Assembly: GCA_902476265.1 (NCBI GenBank) | Contig: CABSCP010000001.1 | Coordinates: forward strand, 62,001-126,000 | Direction: 5' to 3' | Length of the DNA: 64,000 nucleotides | Source: an uncultured Lachnospiraceae bacterium | Lineage (GTDB): Bacteria > Bacillota > Clostridia > Lachnospirales > Lachnospiraceae | Part shown: positions 45,604 to 52,667 of the stretch, piece after piece | Layout of the letters: every line of letters starts with the position of its first letter | Numbering within the stretch: position 1 is the stretch's first letter | Notes under the pieces: generated by a model | What the model was told of the DNA's origin: nothing | The model's database searches: none | What the model saw: only the letters and a program-made list of their open reading frames with translations | Program-made: the position numbers and the translations under genes

Positions 45604-46464
45604 TCACACTTTTTTGCAGGCGATTTTTTTCTTGGCATCCCAAACATAGGCCTGGTATCCTAACAAAAGAATCATCCCGACTTTTCCCATACAATGAACC
45701 GTTCTCACAACAAACCCCAAATCAGTGATTCTGGTAAAAGAGTTTTTTAACACAAGCACAATAGAGGCCATTGAGAGTAGACAGATGATTCCGATGACAA
45801 CAAAGGGAATTTTTCTGTTCTCCATTGCGAAAAACAAGACGATTATCGCGGCAAACAGGATGGGTATCATAAAATCGGTAATCCAGCTTACGATCCCTAT
45901 CTGTCCATTTTGGTTGATTTTCATATCGGCAAACGTCACCAAAAAAGAAATAGCGGCGATCAGGTAGGGAATACAGGTGATGATACCGGTCATCCTCGCT
46001 TTTAATTTATTTTTAGCAGAGAAAAGAAGGCCGACCGATGCAGCTGCAAAACAGATGGCATATCCGATCAGTGTGCTGATCCCCGGAAAAGTAATTTTCC
46101 CCGCCGGTGTATTCGTCAGTCCCTCCGGGGGGACAAGAAAAGAATACAGGCTGAAAATACTCATTAACAGATATGCGATTGCCGCAATCGTATAAAGAAT
46201 CGTCTGAACGATATTTTCCACAGGCCGGGCAAGCAACGGTTCTTTTTCGATTTTTTCTTTCAGCTCCTCACCGGATACCAGGTCATCAATAGAGGTGTCC
46301 AGTATGCGGGCTATTTTTTTGGCCGTCAATAAATCGGGAAATCTTGCGCCGCATTCCCAGCGGGAGACCGCCTGCCTTGTGACATATAATTGTTCTGCTA
46401 AGGTTTGCTGCGTCATCCCCTTTTCTTCCCGAAGCCGTTTGATTTTTTCTCCTAACTCAACCAT
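45604..46464 (-). CDS. Membrane-bound XRE-family regulator
   Basis: A 286-residue protein with an N-terminal Cro/C1 helix-turn-helix (about 5-60; GMTQQTLAEQLYVTRQAVSRWE, and the TSIDDLVSG tail), then about six hydrophobic helices from residue 85 (ILYTIAAIAYLLMSIFS onward) and a lysine-rich end. Such HTH-plus-membrane proteins are common in clostridia; their signals are unknown and are perhaps membrane stress or antimicrobial related. AGGAGG precedes the ATG. It is convergent with clpP and lies downstream of the aminoglycoside adenylyltransferase-like gene on the same strand. Confidence 0.88.
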   Translation of the reverse strand: MVELGEKIKRLREEKGMTQQTLAEQLYVTRQAVSRWECGARFPDLLTAKKIARILDTSIDDLVSGEELKEKIEKEPLLARPVENIVQTILYTIAAIAYLLMSIFSLYSFLVPPEGLTNTPAGKITFPGISTLIGYAICFAAASVGLLFSAKNKLKARMTGIITCIPYLIAAISFLVTFADMKINQNGQIGIVSWITDFMIPILFAAIIVLFFAMENRKIPFVVIGIICLLSMASIVLVLKNSFTRITDLGFVVRTVHCMGKVGMILLLGYQAYVWDAKKKIACKKV

Positions 46465-46583
46465 AGATATCCTCCTTTGAAATGGTTTTTACAATTTGAT
46501 TTTGCAGGAGATTCCTCAAAAAAGAAAGCACCACTTCAATTTGACGTGTAAACCAAATGGTAACATAGGGATTCTATGCCTCT

Positions 46584-47423
46584 TTATGAATCCTTATCTT
46601 CTATGCGCTCCTGGACATTGAGGGGACCGTATTTTGCCTTTTGCCGAATCACATAGTTACTGATTTTTTCATCGTACGATGGATACGGGTAGTCTAACCG
46701 ACGCGCCGCCTCTGCCGAAACTTCCCGGAAGAATGCCATACATTGTTCTAAGGATTCCCACATATGTGTATCGGAATCCATTTTATAAGTGCCCATAAGG
46801 CGTTTCCACATTTCTTCCGGGATATACCGCTTCAAAAATTTATAATTTTTCCCTAAACTGAGGTGGAATCCCTGCTCTGTGCCAACCTGCCATGAAATCA
46901 TGCGGAGCAATTCTTTTCGGACGATCTCAATCATATGGTCAATCGCAAAAAGAATTTCTTTGCGGCATAAGCCTTTTACTACATATATAGCGGTATTCCA
47001 AAATTCATTACAGCAATCGTCAAACATTCGTCCCGTGGGCTGCTGCAAATGGTAATCGATGTCCGTTGACACCGGCGGCTGTTTAATGCGGGCATCTTTA
47101 TCCAGCAGTAATTTTACCGGCTTATCCCATGTGAAGTATTCGTCTGTCAAGTCCAGCGGAAGCAAAGTTAAATCTATTTTGTCATCATCCGTAAACAGCA
47201 TTAAATAAGAAAATCCTTTTTTTTCTGCCGGAAAGAACTCCATATCTGTGACAAAAAAAGTGATGTCATAATCCTGAAAATCATCCGGCGGAATATTTTT
47301 ATTTGTTCTGGATCCTTTCAAAGTAATCATGCGAATCCGTTCCTCTGCTTTTCTCCAAATTCCGAGTCGCTGTATTGCCCGTCTTTCTGACGGGTTCGGT
47401 CTGTTTATTATATCATATAACAT
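46584..47423 (-). CDS. Aminoglycoside 6-adenylyltransferase-like protein, ANT(6)/AadE family, altered
   Basis: A protein of about 279 residues if started at the ATG at 47423. It keeps nucleotidyltransferase residues: GSRTN (37-41), FQDYDITFFV with Asp51 and Asp53, KIDLTLLPL, and the family blocks DDCCNEFWN, GLCRKEILFAIDH and LLRMISWQVG. Two features are odd. The stretch usually found between VTD and ELFPPEEKG (about 24 residues) is missing, leaving VTDMEFFPAEKKG. The N terminus also holds an unusual PNPSERRAIQRLGIW insert. The open frame continues to 47570 and overlaps the divergent MerR gene, which is unlikely to be translated. Streptomycin modification is possible but unproven. Confidence 0.75.
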   Translation of the reverse strand: MLYDIINRPNPSERRAIQRLGIWRKAEERIRMITLKGSRTNKNIPPDDFQDYDITFFVTDMEFFPAEKKGFSYLMLFTDDDKIDLTLLPLDLTDEYFTWDKPVKLLLDKDARIKQPPVSTDIDYHLQQPTGRMFDDCCNEFWNTAIYVVKGLCRKEILFAIDHMIEIVRKELLRMISWQVGTEQGFHLSLGKNYKFLKRYIPEEMWKRLMGTYKMDSDTHMWESLEQCMAFFREVSAEAARRLDYPYPSYDEKISNYVIRQKAKYGPLNVQERIEDKDS

Positions 47424-47466
47424 TCCTTTGAATGCTTGTGTCTGAATAAATTTTCTGCTATCATAA

Positions 47467-47486
47467 AACCCTCCACTATAACACCA
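47467..47486 (+). promoter_or_regulatory. Repeated operator-like motif before the MerR gene
   Basis: AACCCTCCACTATAACACCA lies between the divergent ANT(6)-like and MerR genes. A near copy, AACCCTCCACTTTACCACCA, occurs at 48277-48296 between the MerR and ABC ATPase genes (18 of 20 identical). MerR-family proteins act from such sites; autoregulation plus control of the transporter is inferred. Confidence 0.45.
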
Positions 47487-47533
47487 GACTTTTGCCTCGT
47501 GATAGCATAAGTTTTGTTTGGAGGTGATCCGTA

Positions 47534-48277
47534 ATGAAGACTTATAAAACTGCCCAGGTGGCGGCCGCAATAGGAATACACCCTAATACGGTTCGGCTCT
47601 ATGAAGAATTAGGGCTGATACCAAAGCCGGAGCGTCTGCCTAACGGCTACCGTGTATTTACAGATTTTCATATGGAACAATTCAGGCTTGCAAGGCTCGC
47701 TTTTGAAGTGGAAGTGCTGCAAAACGGTTTGCGAAAGAAGATTGTTCAGATGGTAAAAACTTCTGCAGCGGGTGATTTTGACAGGGCGCTTGTACTTACA
47801 GAAGAATATTTGACACAGGTCAGGCAGGAACGTGCCAATGCCGAAGAAGCGATTGAACTTGTAAAGCAAATTTTATACGGACAGACAGAGGAAAATACGT
47901 ATTTTTTGAAGCGTAAAGAAGCGTCCGAGTATCTGCATATTTCCATGGACACCCTGCGGAACTGGGAGCTCAACGGTTTGCTCACAGTCAGGCGGAAACA
48001 AAATGGGTACCGTGTTTATACGGAGGAAGATATTCGGCGGCTGAAAATTATCCGTTCTTTACGATGTGCGAATTATTCCCTGGAGGCTATTTTGGGGATG
48101 CTTCATCAGCTGTCAAAAGACCCGGAGCTGGATATAAAACAGGCGCTTAATACACCAAATGGGGACGCGGAAATTATCGCTGTGTGCGATAGGCTGATTT
48201 TCTCACTTGTGGCAGCAGAGAACAATGCCAAAGAAATGATTTGCAGACTACAGAAGATGAAAAGTTTATTTTCCTAA
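47534..48277 (+). CDS. Double-domain MerR-family regulator
   Basis: A 247-residue protein with two MerR-type winged helices. The first is at residues about 3-70 (AQVAAAIGIHPNTVRLYEELGLI, NGYRVFTDFHMEQFRLARLA) and the second at about 124-195 (KEASEYLHISMDTLRNWELNGLL, NGYRVYTEEDIRRLKIIRSL), each followed by helical regions. Most MerR proteins have one such domain and dimerise. GGAGGTGATCC precedes the ATG. It diverges from the ANT(6)-like gene and precedes a two-gene ABC exporter, so it probably controls drug or peptide export. Confidence 0.92.
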   Translation: MKTYKTAQVAAAIGIHPNTVRLYEELGLIPKPERLPNGYRVFTDFHMEQFRLARLAFEVEVLQNGLRKKIVQMVKTSAAGDFDRALVLTEEYLTQVRQERANAEEAIELVKQILYGQTEENTYFLKRKEASEYLHISMDTLRNWELNGLLTVRRKQNGYRVYTEEDIRRLKIIRSLRCANYSLEAILGMLHQLSKDPELDIKQALNTPNGDAEIIAVCDRLIFSLVAAENNAKEMICRLQKMKSLFS

Positions 48278-48284
48278 ACCCTCC

Positions 48285-48324
48285 ACTTTACCACCAATGT
48301 TTCTGTTGGTGGTAAAGTTTTTTC
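48285..48324 (+). terminator. Terminator/attenuator between MerR and ABC genes
   Basis: ACTTTACCACCAA pairs perfectly with TTGGTGGTAAAGT and is followed by seven T residues. The left arm overlaps the second copy of the MerR operator-like motif, so the element may serve both as binding site and as intrinsic terminator. Confidence 0.75.
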
Positions 48325-48348
48325 ATAAAAAGACAAGGAGGGTATGAA

Positions 48349-49083
48349 ATGCAGGAAGTGATTAAAGTCGAACAGCTTACAAAATTTTATGACAGGCTGC
48401 TTGCAGTAGACGGCGTAAGCCTGTCGGTCAATCGCGGTATGGCATTCGGGCTGCTTGGAGCCAACGGTGCAGGAAAAAGCACGATGATTGAGTGTATTTT
48501 AGGAACAAAAAAGGCGGATAAAGGGCAAATATCTATTTTGGGAATGAATCCGCAGACAAACCGCAAAATGCTGTATGAAAAGGTGGGGGTACAATTTCAG
48601 GAGGCCAACTATCAGGAGAAAATTACCGTGGCCGAGTTATGCGAGGTCACAGCGTCCCTCTACCATGAAGCTGCCGATCCGTTTGCGCTGCTTTCACAGT
48701 TTGGAATTGGCGATAAGCGGAAAAGTTTTGTCAGGGATTTATCCGGCGGGCAGAGGCAGCGTCTGTTCATTGTTCTTGCACTCATTCCAAACCCGGAAGT
48801 CGTTTTCCTGGACGAACTGACAACCGGGCTTGATACAAAGGCCCGCCGGGAAGTTTGGAAAATACTTTCCGGGCTCAAAGCAAAAGGCCTGACAATTTTT
48901 CTGACTTCACATTTCATGGACGAGGTAGAAGCTATCTGCGATCAAATCTGCATTTTGAAACAGGGAAAAGCCGTGTTTTACGGCACTGTTTCCGAAGCGA
49001 TTAAAAACAGTCCCTGTCATAATTTTGAGGACGCTTACCTTTGGTATACGGATGAGGAGGGAGAGACGAGTGAAAACTTTTAG
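48349..49083 (+). CDS. ABC-2 type exporter ATP-binding protein
   Basis: A 244-residue ATPase. Walker A is GANGAGKST near residue 40, the signature is LSGGQRQRL, Walker B is VVFLDELTTGLD (ELTTGLD in place of the usual EPTSGLD), and the H-loop is TSHFMDE. It resembles DrrA/CcmA-type exporters for drugs or lipids. GGAGGG precedes the start. The stop overlaps the permease start by 14 bp. Part of a MerR-controlled unit. Confidence 0.94.
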   Translation: MQEVIKVEQLTKFYDRLLAVDGVSLSVNRGMAFGLLGANGAGKSTMIECILGTKKADKGQISILGMNPQTNRKMLYEKVGVQFQEANYQEKITVAELCEVTASLYHEAADPFALLSQFGIGDKRKSFVRDLSGGQRQRLFIVLALIPNPEVVFLDELTTGLDTKARREVWKILSGLKAKGLTIFLTSHFMDEVEAICDQICILKQGKAVFYGTVSEAIKNSPCHNFEDAYLWYTDEEGETSENF

Positions 49084-49813
49084 GACAATGCTGAAAACAG
49101 AGTTGAAATTATCTTTGCGGGGTATGGATATGCTTATTTTCGCAATTTTTGTTCCGCTTGTTGTATTGATGATTCTTGGAATCATATACGGAAATAAGCC
49201 CGCATATGAAGGGGCCGGATATACCTTTTTGGAACAGTCTTTCAGCGCGCTTACAACAATTTCCATTTGCGCGGGCGGGGTTATGGGATTGCCGTTGGTT
49301 GTATCAGAGTACCGAAGCAAGGGGATATTGAAACGTTATAAAGTAACGCCGGTCAGCCCTTTCATGATTTTGGCTGTGCAGGTGACAATCTACACACTCT
49401 ATGCGGTACTGTCCCTTTTATCCTTATCCCTTGCTGCAAGGATTTTCTTTGGATATCGGTTTCATGGGTCTTTCGGAACTTTTTTTGGCGGTTATCTTTT
49501 AGTTATTGTGTCAATGTTCAGCATAGGAATGATGGTGGGAGGTATTGCGCCGAATACAAAAATTGCAAGTGTGGCTGCAAGTGTATTGTATTTTTCTATG
49601 CTGATATTTTCCGGGGCAACGCTGCCTTATGAGGTCATGCCTGCCGCACTTCAAAAAGTTGCAGATATTTTACCGTTGACACAGGGAATTAAATTATTGA
49701 AAGGGGCCTCTTTAGGACTGCCGGTTGATAGTGTACTCGTTCCCGGTGTGATTATGCTTGTGATCGCTTTTGTCTGCATCACGACATCCCTTACCTGTTT
49801 CAAATGGGAGTAG
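49070..49813 (+). CDS. ABC-2 type exporter permease
   Basis: A 247-residue membrane protein with six predicted helices and the ABC-2 pattern: a short cytoplasmic start, VPLVVLMILGIIYG, SEYRSKGILKRYKVTP, MVGGIAPNTKIASVAASVLYF, and ILPLTQGIKLLKGA. The open frame begins at 49025, but the GTG at 49070 is preceded by GAGGAGGGA and begins at the first conserved residues. It is coupled to the ATPase gene by overlap. It is followed by a TetR regulator on the same strand with its own promoter. Confidence 0.9.
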   Translation: MKTFRTMLKTELKLSLRGMDMLIFAIFVPLVVLMILGIIYGNKPAYEGAGYTFLEQSFSALTTISICAGGVMGLPLVVSEYRSKGILKRYKVTPVSPFMILAVQVTIYTLYAVLSLLSLSLAARIFFGYRFHGSFGTFFGGYLLVIVSMFSIGMMVGGIAPNTKIASVAASVLYFSMLIFSGATLPYEVMPAALQKVADILPLTQGIKLLKGASLGLPVDSVLVPGVIMLVIAFVCITTSLTCFKWE

Positions 49814-49852
49814 CATGAAAATTTATGATGGGAACAGGCCGTTGAAAAATTA

Positions 49853-49873
49853 TCATTGACACATATTCAATCA
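49853..49873. promoter_or_regulatory. TetR operator and -35 region before the tetR gene
   Basis: ATTGACACATATTCAATC (49855-49872) contains the -35 hexamer TTGACA and internal ATTGA/TCAAT symmetry. A 21-bp stretch here (49853-49873) is repeated exactly in inverted orientation at 50512-50532, in front of the methyltransferase gene. Confidence 0.75.
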
Positions 49874-49908
49874 GGGTGTAAGCTGAAGGCAGAAAGGGGA
49901 GTACAGGT

Positions 49909-50472
49909 ATGAGAGTTTCCAAGGAGCCGGAGATCAGACGGCAGGAAATGCTGGATGCCGCCATGAAGGTATTTGCCGAAAAAGGGTTTGAGGCAGCTAC
50001 GATGAAAGATATTGCGGCGGAGATGAATGTGGTATCCGGACTATGCTACCATTATTTCCGGAATAAGCATCAGCTTTATGAAGAAGCTCTCGTTCATTAT
50101 GCGAAGGAGTGCAGTGCACAGTTCGTCCGCATTTTTCAAAATACGGAGCAGACCCTTGAGGAATGTTTGAAGGCTTTGACGGCGGTGTTGTTTCAGGAAA
50201 ACGGGAATTATAAGTATGCCTCTTTTTTTGATCAGGAGGGAAATGAAATTTTCCACCGGGAGCTGAATCTGCACATGGAAGAGGAGATCTGCCCGTATCT
50301 TGCGAACTATCTGGAGCAACGTTGTAAAGCGGGCGAGATCCGGGTGGAAGATCCGGATCAGACGGCCCGTTTCATCATGGGCGGCCAATCCCCTGTCCTC
50401 ATGAATGAAAGAATTCCGATGAAGGAGAGGGTGACATTTTTAACCGGTTTAATCAGGAAGATTTTACAGTAG
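49909..50472 (+). CDS. TetR-family transcriptional regulator
   Basis: A 187-residue repressor. The helix-turn-helix is at about 10-55 (MLDAAMKVFAEKGFEAATMKDIA and VVSGLCYHYFRNKHQLYEEAL), followed by a helical ligand-binding domain with no close assignment. GGGGAG lies before the ATG. Identical operator-like sequences flank the gene on both sides, in its own promoter and in that of the next gene, an SAM methyltransferase, so it likely controls both. Ends in a compact terminator. Confidence 0.93.
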   Translation: MRVSKEPEIRRQEMLDAAMKVFAEKGFEAATMKDIAAEMNVVSGLCYHYFRNKHQLYEEALVHYAKECSAQFVRIFQNTEQTLEECLKALTAVLFQENGNYKYASFFDQEGNEIFHRELNLHMEEEICPYLANYLEQRCKAGEIRVEDPDQTARFIMGGQSPVLMNERIPMKERVTFLTGLIRKILQ

Positions 50473-50477
50473 GACAG

Positions 50478-50501
50478 CCCCGCTGTTATGGCGGGGTTTT
50501 T
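50478..50501 (+). terminator. Rho-independent terminator after tetR
   Basis: CCCCGC pairs with GCGGGG around TGTTATG, followed by five T residues. Confidence 0.85.
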
Positions 50502-50511
50502 GTACAACAGA

Positions 50512-50532
50512 TGATTGAATATGTGTCAATGA
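50512..50532. promoter_or_regulatory. Second TetR operator, before the methyltransferase gene
   Basis: GATTGAATATGTGTCAAT (50513-50530) is the exact reverse complement of the site at 49855-49872; the identity extends over 21 bp. It lies about 45 bp before the methyltransferase start. Confidence 0.75.
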
Positions 50533-50573
50533 CAAAAGTTTAATCAACAAAAAAAGAAAGGAAGGAACGGAGA

Positions 50574-51191
50574 ATGGAAGATAGCAGAAAAAAGGTCACA
50601 ACAGATTACTTTAATAGCACAGCAAAGGAATATGATACAAGCCATGACGGGAAGTTTGTGCGGTGCATGTATCGGGAAATCCTTGCAAGAGTGCCGGAGA
50701 TTGAGGGGCAGCGGATTCTGGATCTTGGCTGCGGCAACGGCAATATTTTAAAGATGCTTCAGGATCGGGTAGAAGCCCGTTTTTACGGTCTGGATATTTC
50801 AGAAAAAATGGTAGAAGAGGCAAAAAAGCGGCTGGGAGCAGCGGCACAGCTTTCGGTGGGAGACGCGGAAAACCTGCCTTATGAAGACGGCTTTTTCGAT
50901 GTTGTGATCTGCAATGCCTCCTTCCATCATTATCCGGATGCCCAAAAGGCAGCGGCAGAGATGGGGCGGGTGATAAAGCCGGGAGGACTTTTGATTTTGG
51001 GAGATCCCACCATGCCGCCGGTGATGATTGATCTGTTTAACCGGACATTGAAGTGGAGCAATTCCGGCGATGTGAAGTTGTGGAAAAAGAAGGAAATTTT
51101 TTCGCTGTTCAAACGAAACGGGTTTTTTCCTGAAGAGTGGAAACGCTTAAATTACAGATGTTTCCTCTGCAGCCTGCGAAAAGAAAAATGA
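50574..51191 (+). CDS. Class I SAM-dependent methyltransferase
   Basis: A 205-residue cytoplasmic methyltransferase of the UbiE/Methyltransf_11 type. Motif I is ILDLGCGNGN (about 44-53), followed by GLDISEKMVEEAKKR, the motif II/III region VGDAENLPYEDGFFDVVICNASFHHY, seen as two adjoining conserved parts, and VIKPGGLLILGDP. The substrate cannot be read from sequence. GAAAGGAAGGAACGGAG precedes the ATG. A TetR-type operator lies upstream, so it is probably induced by the TetR ligand, perhaps a small toxic compound that it modifies. Confidence 0.9.
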   Translation: MEDSRKKVTTDYFNSTAKEYDTSHDGKFVRCMYREILARVPEIEGQRILDLGCGNGNILKMLQDRVEARFYGLDISEKMVEEAKKRLGAAAQLSVGDAENLPYEDGFFDVVICNASFHHYPDAQKAAAEMGRVIKPGGLLILGDPTMPPVMIDLFNRTLKWSNSGDVKLWKKKEIFSLFKRNGFFPEEWKRLNYRCFLCSLRKEK

Positions 51192-51195
51192 GAGT

Positions 51196-51277
51196 CCGGT
51201 TCTGTCCTCGGTGCCTCTCCCTGTCCGGGGCGGCGCACTCTGACCCGGACAGGGGGAGGAGCAGAGGGCGGAACCGG
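51196..51277. repeat. Long near-perfect inverted repeat (34-bp stem)
   Basis: Bases 51196-51229 pair with 51244-51277 in one register with only two mismatches and a few G-U pairs; the loop is 14 bases. Ends are CCGGTTC and GAACCGG; the inner arms are CCTGTCCGGG and CCCGGACAGG. No T-run follows, so it is not a typical terminator. It fills most of the gap between the methyltransferase and cotJ genes. It could be a small palindromic mobile element or a structured RNA. Confidence 0.8.
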
Positions 51278-51351
51278 CCGGAAAGAGGAATGGAGTCAGG
51301 GTTTCTCTCCGTAAAAATTTTGACAAAATTATACCAATATGAAATCGGCTT

Positions 51352-51376
51352 TTTCGACAAATACTATTTTTGTCGA
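51352..51376. promoter_or_regulatory. Two inverted Spo0A-box-like sites
   Basis: TTTTCGACAAAT (reverse complement ATTTGTCGAAAA) and TTTTTGTCGAT form a back-to-back pair 40-65 bp before the cotJ start. The first matches the 0A-box core TTTGTCGAA fully and the second differs at the final base. TTGACA is also present at 51319-51324. This suggests sporulation-linked control. Confidence 0.45.
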
Positions 51377-51414
51377 TATTGACGAATTTTTGCGGAAAAA
51401 GAAAGGAGAGAAAT

Positions 51415-51873
51415 ATGCAGGCAATGGATAAGGAACATCTGGCAATCGCCAGCGTCCCCTGTCAGAAATGGGGAACGACCTATGATCCGGAGACAGCGCT
51501 GATCAAGGGCACGGTTTTTCCGGATTTGAACAAGCCGTTTTTTAAGGCGGATTCCATGGACGAGAAACCGGAATGGGCGAAATGCGAGCCGGGAAAAGGC
51601 GGAGAACAGGAGGAGCGGGAGGCTCTTTTAAAGCAGATTTATGAGGTGAGCTTTATAGTGAACGACCTGACGCTGTATCTGGATACCCATGAAGAGGACA
51701 GCGAAGCGTTGGCAATGTTTACAGAAAGCAATGAGCAGAGGGCACAGCTGATGGGAGAGTTTGCGAAAAAATTTTATCCTCTGGCCCAGGCGTGTATGGC
51801 GAAAAACTGCGGAGGGGAAATGAAGTTTGGCTGGACGGACGGCCCCATGCCGTGGGAAGGAGCGTGTGTATAA
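51415..51873 (+). CDS. CotJA-CotJB fusion, spore coat protein
   Basis: A 152-residue protein that joins two normally separate spore-coat polypeptides. Residues about 8-45 match CotJA (LAIASVPCQKWGTTYDPETA, GTVFPDLNKPF). Residues about 66-150 match CotJB (EALLKQIYEVSFIVNDLTLYLDTH in parts, and the WTDGPMPWEGAC end). An intervening linker is charged and gapped (EKPEWAKCEPGKGGEQEE). AAAGGAGAG precedes the ATG at 51415; an ATG three codons later is an alternative. The gene abuts cotJC. In Bacillus subtilis the three CotJ proteins are required for coat assembly of CotJC; here the first two are one chain. Confidence 0.85.
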   Translation: MQAMDKEHLAIASVPCQKWGTTYDPETALIKGTVFPDLNKPFFKADSMDEKPEWAKCEPGKGGEQEEREALLKQIYEVSFIVNDLTLYLDTHEEDSEALAMFTESNEQRAQLMGEFAKKFYPLAQACMAKNCGGEMKFGWTDGPMPWEGACV

Positions 51874-52479
51874 ATGTGGCAATATGAAAAGAGATTACAG
51901 TATCCGGTAAAAATCACAAAGACCTGTCCCAAGACGGCCCAGCTGATCATCAGCCAGTACGGCGGCCCCGACGGGGAGCTGTCCGCATCCATGCGTTATC
52001 TGGCCCAGCGGTATTCCATGCCCGTGAAAGAGGTGGGCGGGCTTTTGACCGACATCGGCACGGAAGAGTTGGCACATATGGAAATCATCTGTGCCATGGT
52101 TTATCAGCTCACCCGGGATCTGACCGTTGACCAGGCCAGGGAAGCGGGATTTGACGCCTATTATATCGACCACACGGCGGCGCTCTGGCCCCAGGCGGCG
52201 GCAGGGGTGCCTTTTACTGCGCTGGAGTTTCAGTCAAAGGGCGATGCCATCGCGGATCTGACGGAGGATCTGGCGGCGGAACAGAAGGCCAGAACCGTAT
52301 ATGATAACCTGCTTCGGATGATTGACGATCCCGAAGTAAGAGATCCCCTGAAGTTTCTCCGTACCAGAGAAATCGTCCACTTCCAGCGGTTCGGGGAAGC
52401 GCTGGAAAAGACAAAGGACAAACTGGATCCCAATAACTTCTATTATTTCAATCCTGAATTTGATAAAAAAATGATGTGA
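51874..52479 (+). CDS. cotJC: Spore coat manganese-catalase-like protein CotJC
   Basis: A 201-residue ferritin-like four-helix protein of the manganese catalase family. Two carboxylate/histidine pairs appear: TEELAHMEI near residue 63 and REIVHFQRFGEAL near residue 170, with AEQKARTVYDNLL between. These would bind a dinuclear Mn site, so peroxide removal in the coat is plausible. The start directly follows the CotJA-JB stop, with GGAAGGAG as RBS. Length is close to B. subtilis CotJC. Its presence shows that the host forms spores or descends from spore formers. Confidence 0.94.
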   Translation: MWQYEKRLQYPVKITKTCPKTAQLIISQYGGPDGELSASMRYLAQRYSMPVKEVGGLLTDIGTEELAHMEIICAMVYQLTRDLTVDQAREAGFDAYYIDHTAALWPQAAAGVPFTALEFQSKGDAIADLTEDLAAEQKARTVYDNLLRMIDDPEVRDPLKFLRTREIVHFQRFGEALEKTKDKLDPNNFYYFNPEFDKKMM

Positions 52480-52490
52480 GAGAAAACCGG

Positions 52491-52523
52491 CCGGGCAGTA
52501 TGTGATGATACTGTCCGGTTTTT
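52491..52523 (+). terminator. Rho-independent terminator of the cotJ operon
   Basis: CCGGGCAGTAT pairs with ATACTGTCCGG (one G-U pair) across GTGATG, followed by five T residues. Confidence 0.88.
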
Positions 52524-52604
52524 ACATAAAAAGCATTGGTACTATTTACTGAAAAACGGTCATACAATTTGTGAGAAAGGGAAAAGTGTACAGGACTTTC
52601 TTTC

Positions 52605-52640
52605 ATCAATCTTGACAAAAATAGTCAAGATTGATATGGT
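52605..52640. promoter_or_regulatory. Palindromic operator over the Rrf2 promoter
   Basis: ATCAATCTTGAC and GTCAAGATTGAT are a perfect 12-bp inverted repeat with a seven-base centre (52605-52635). TTGACA (52612-52617) and TATGGT (52635-52640) with a 17-bp spacer form the promoter, so bound regulator would cover the -35 box and spacer. It is probably the binding site of the Rrf2 protein encoded just downstream. Confidence 0.7.
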
Positions 52641-52667
52641 GGAGGAAAGGAAGAGAGGTGCAGGAAG

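Noticed and set aside
47424..47570. Longer start for the ANT(6)-like protein
   Set aside because: It would overlap the divergent MerR gene and cover both promoters; the extra residues match nothing in the family.
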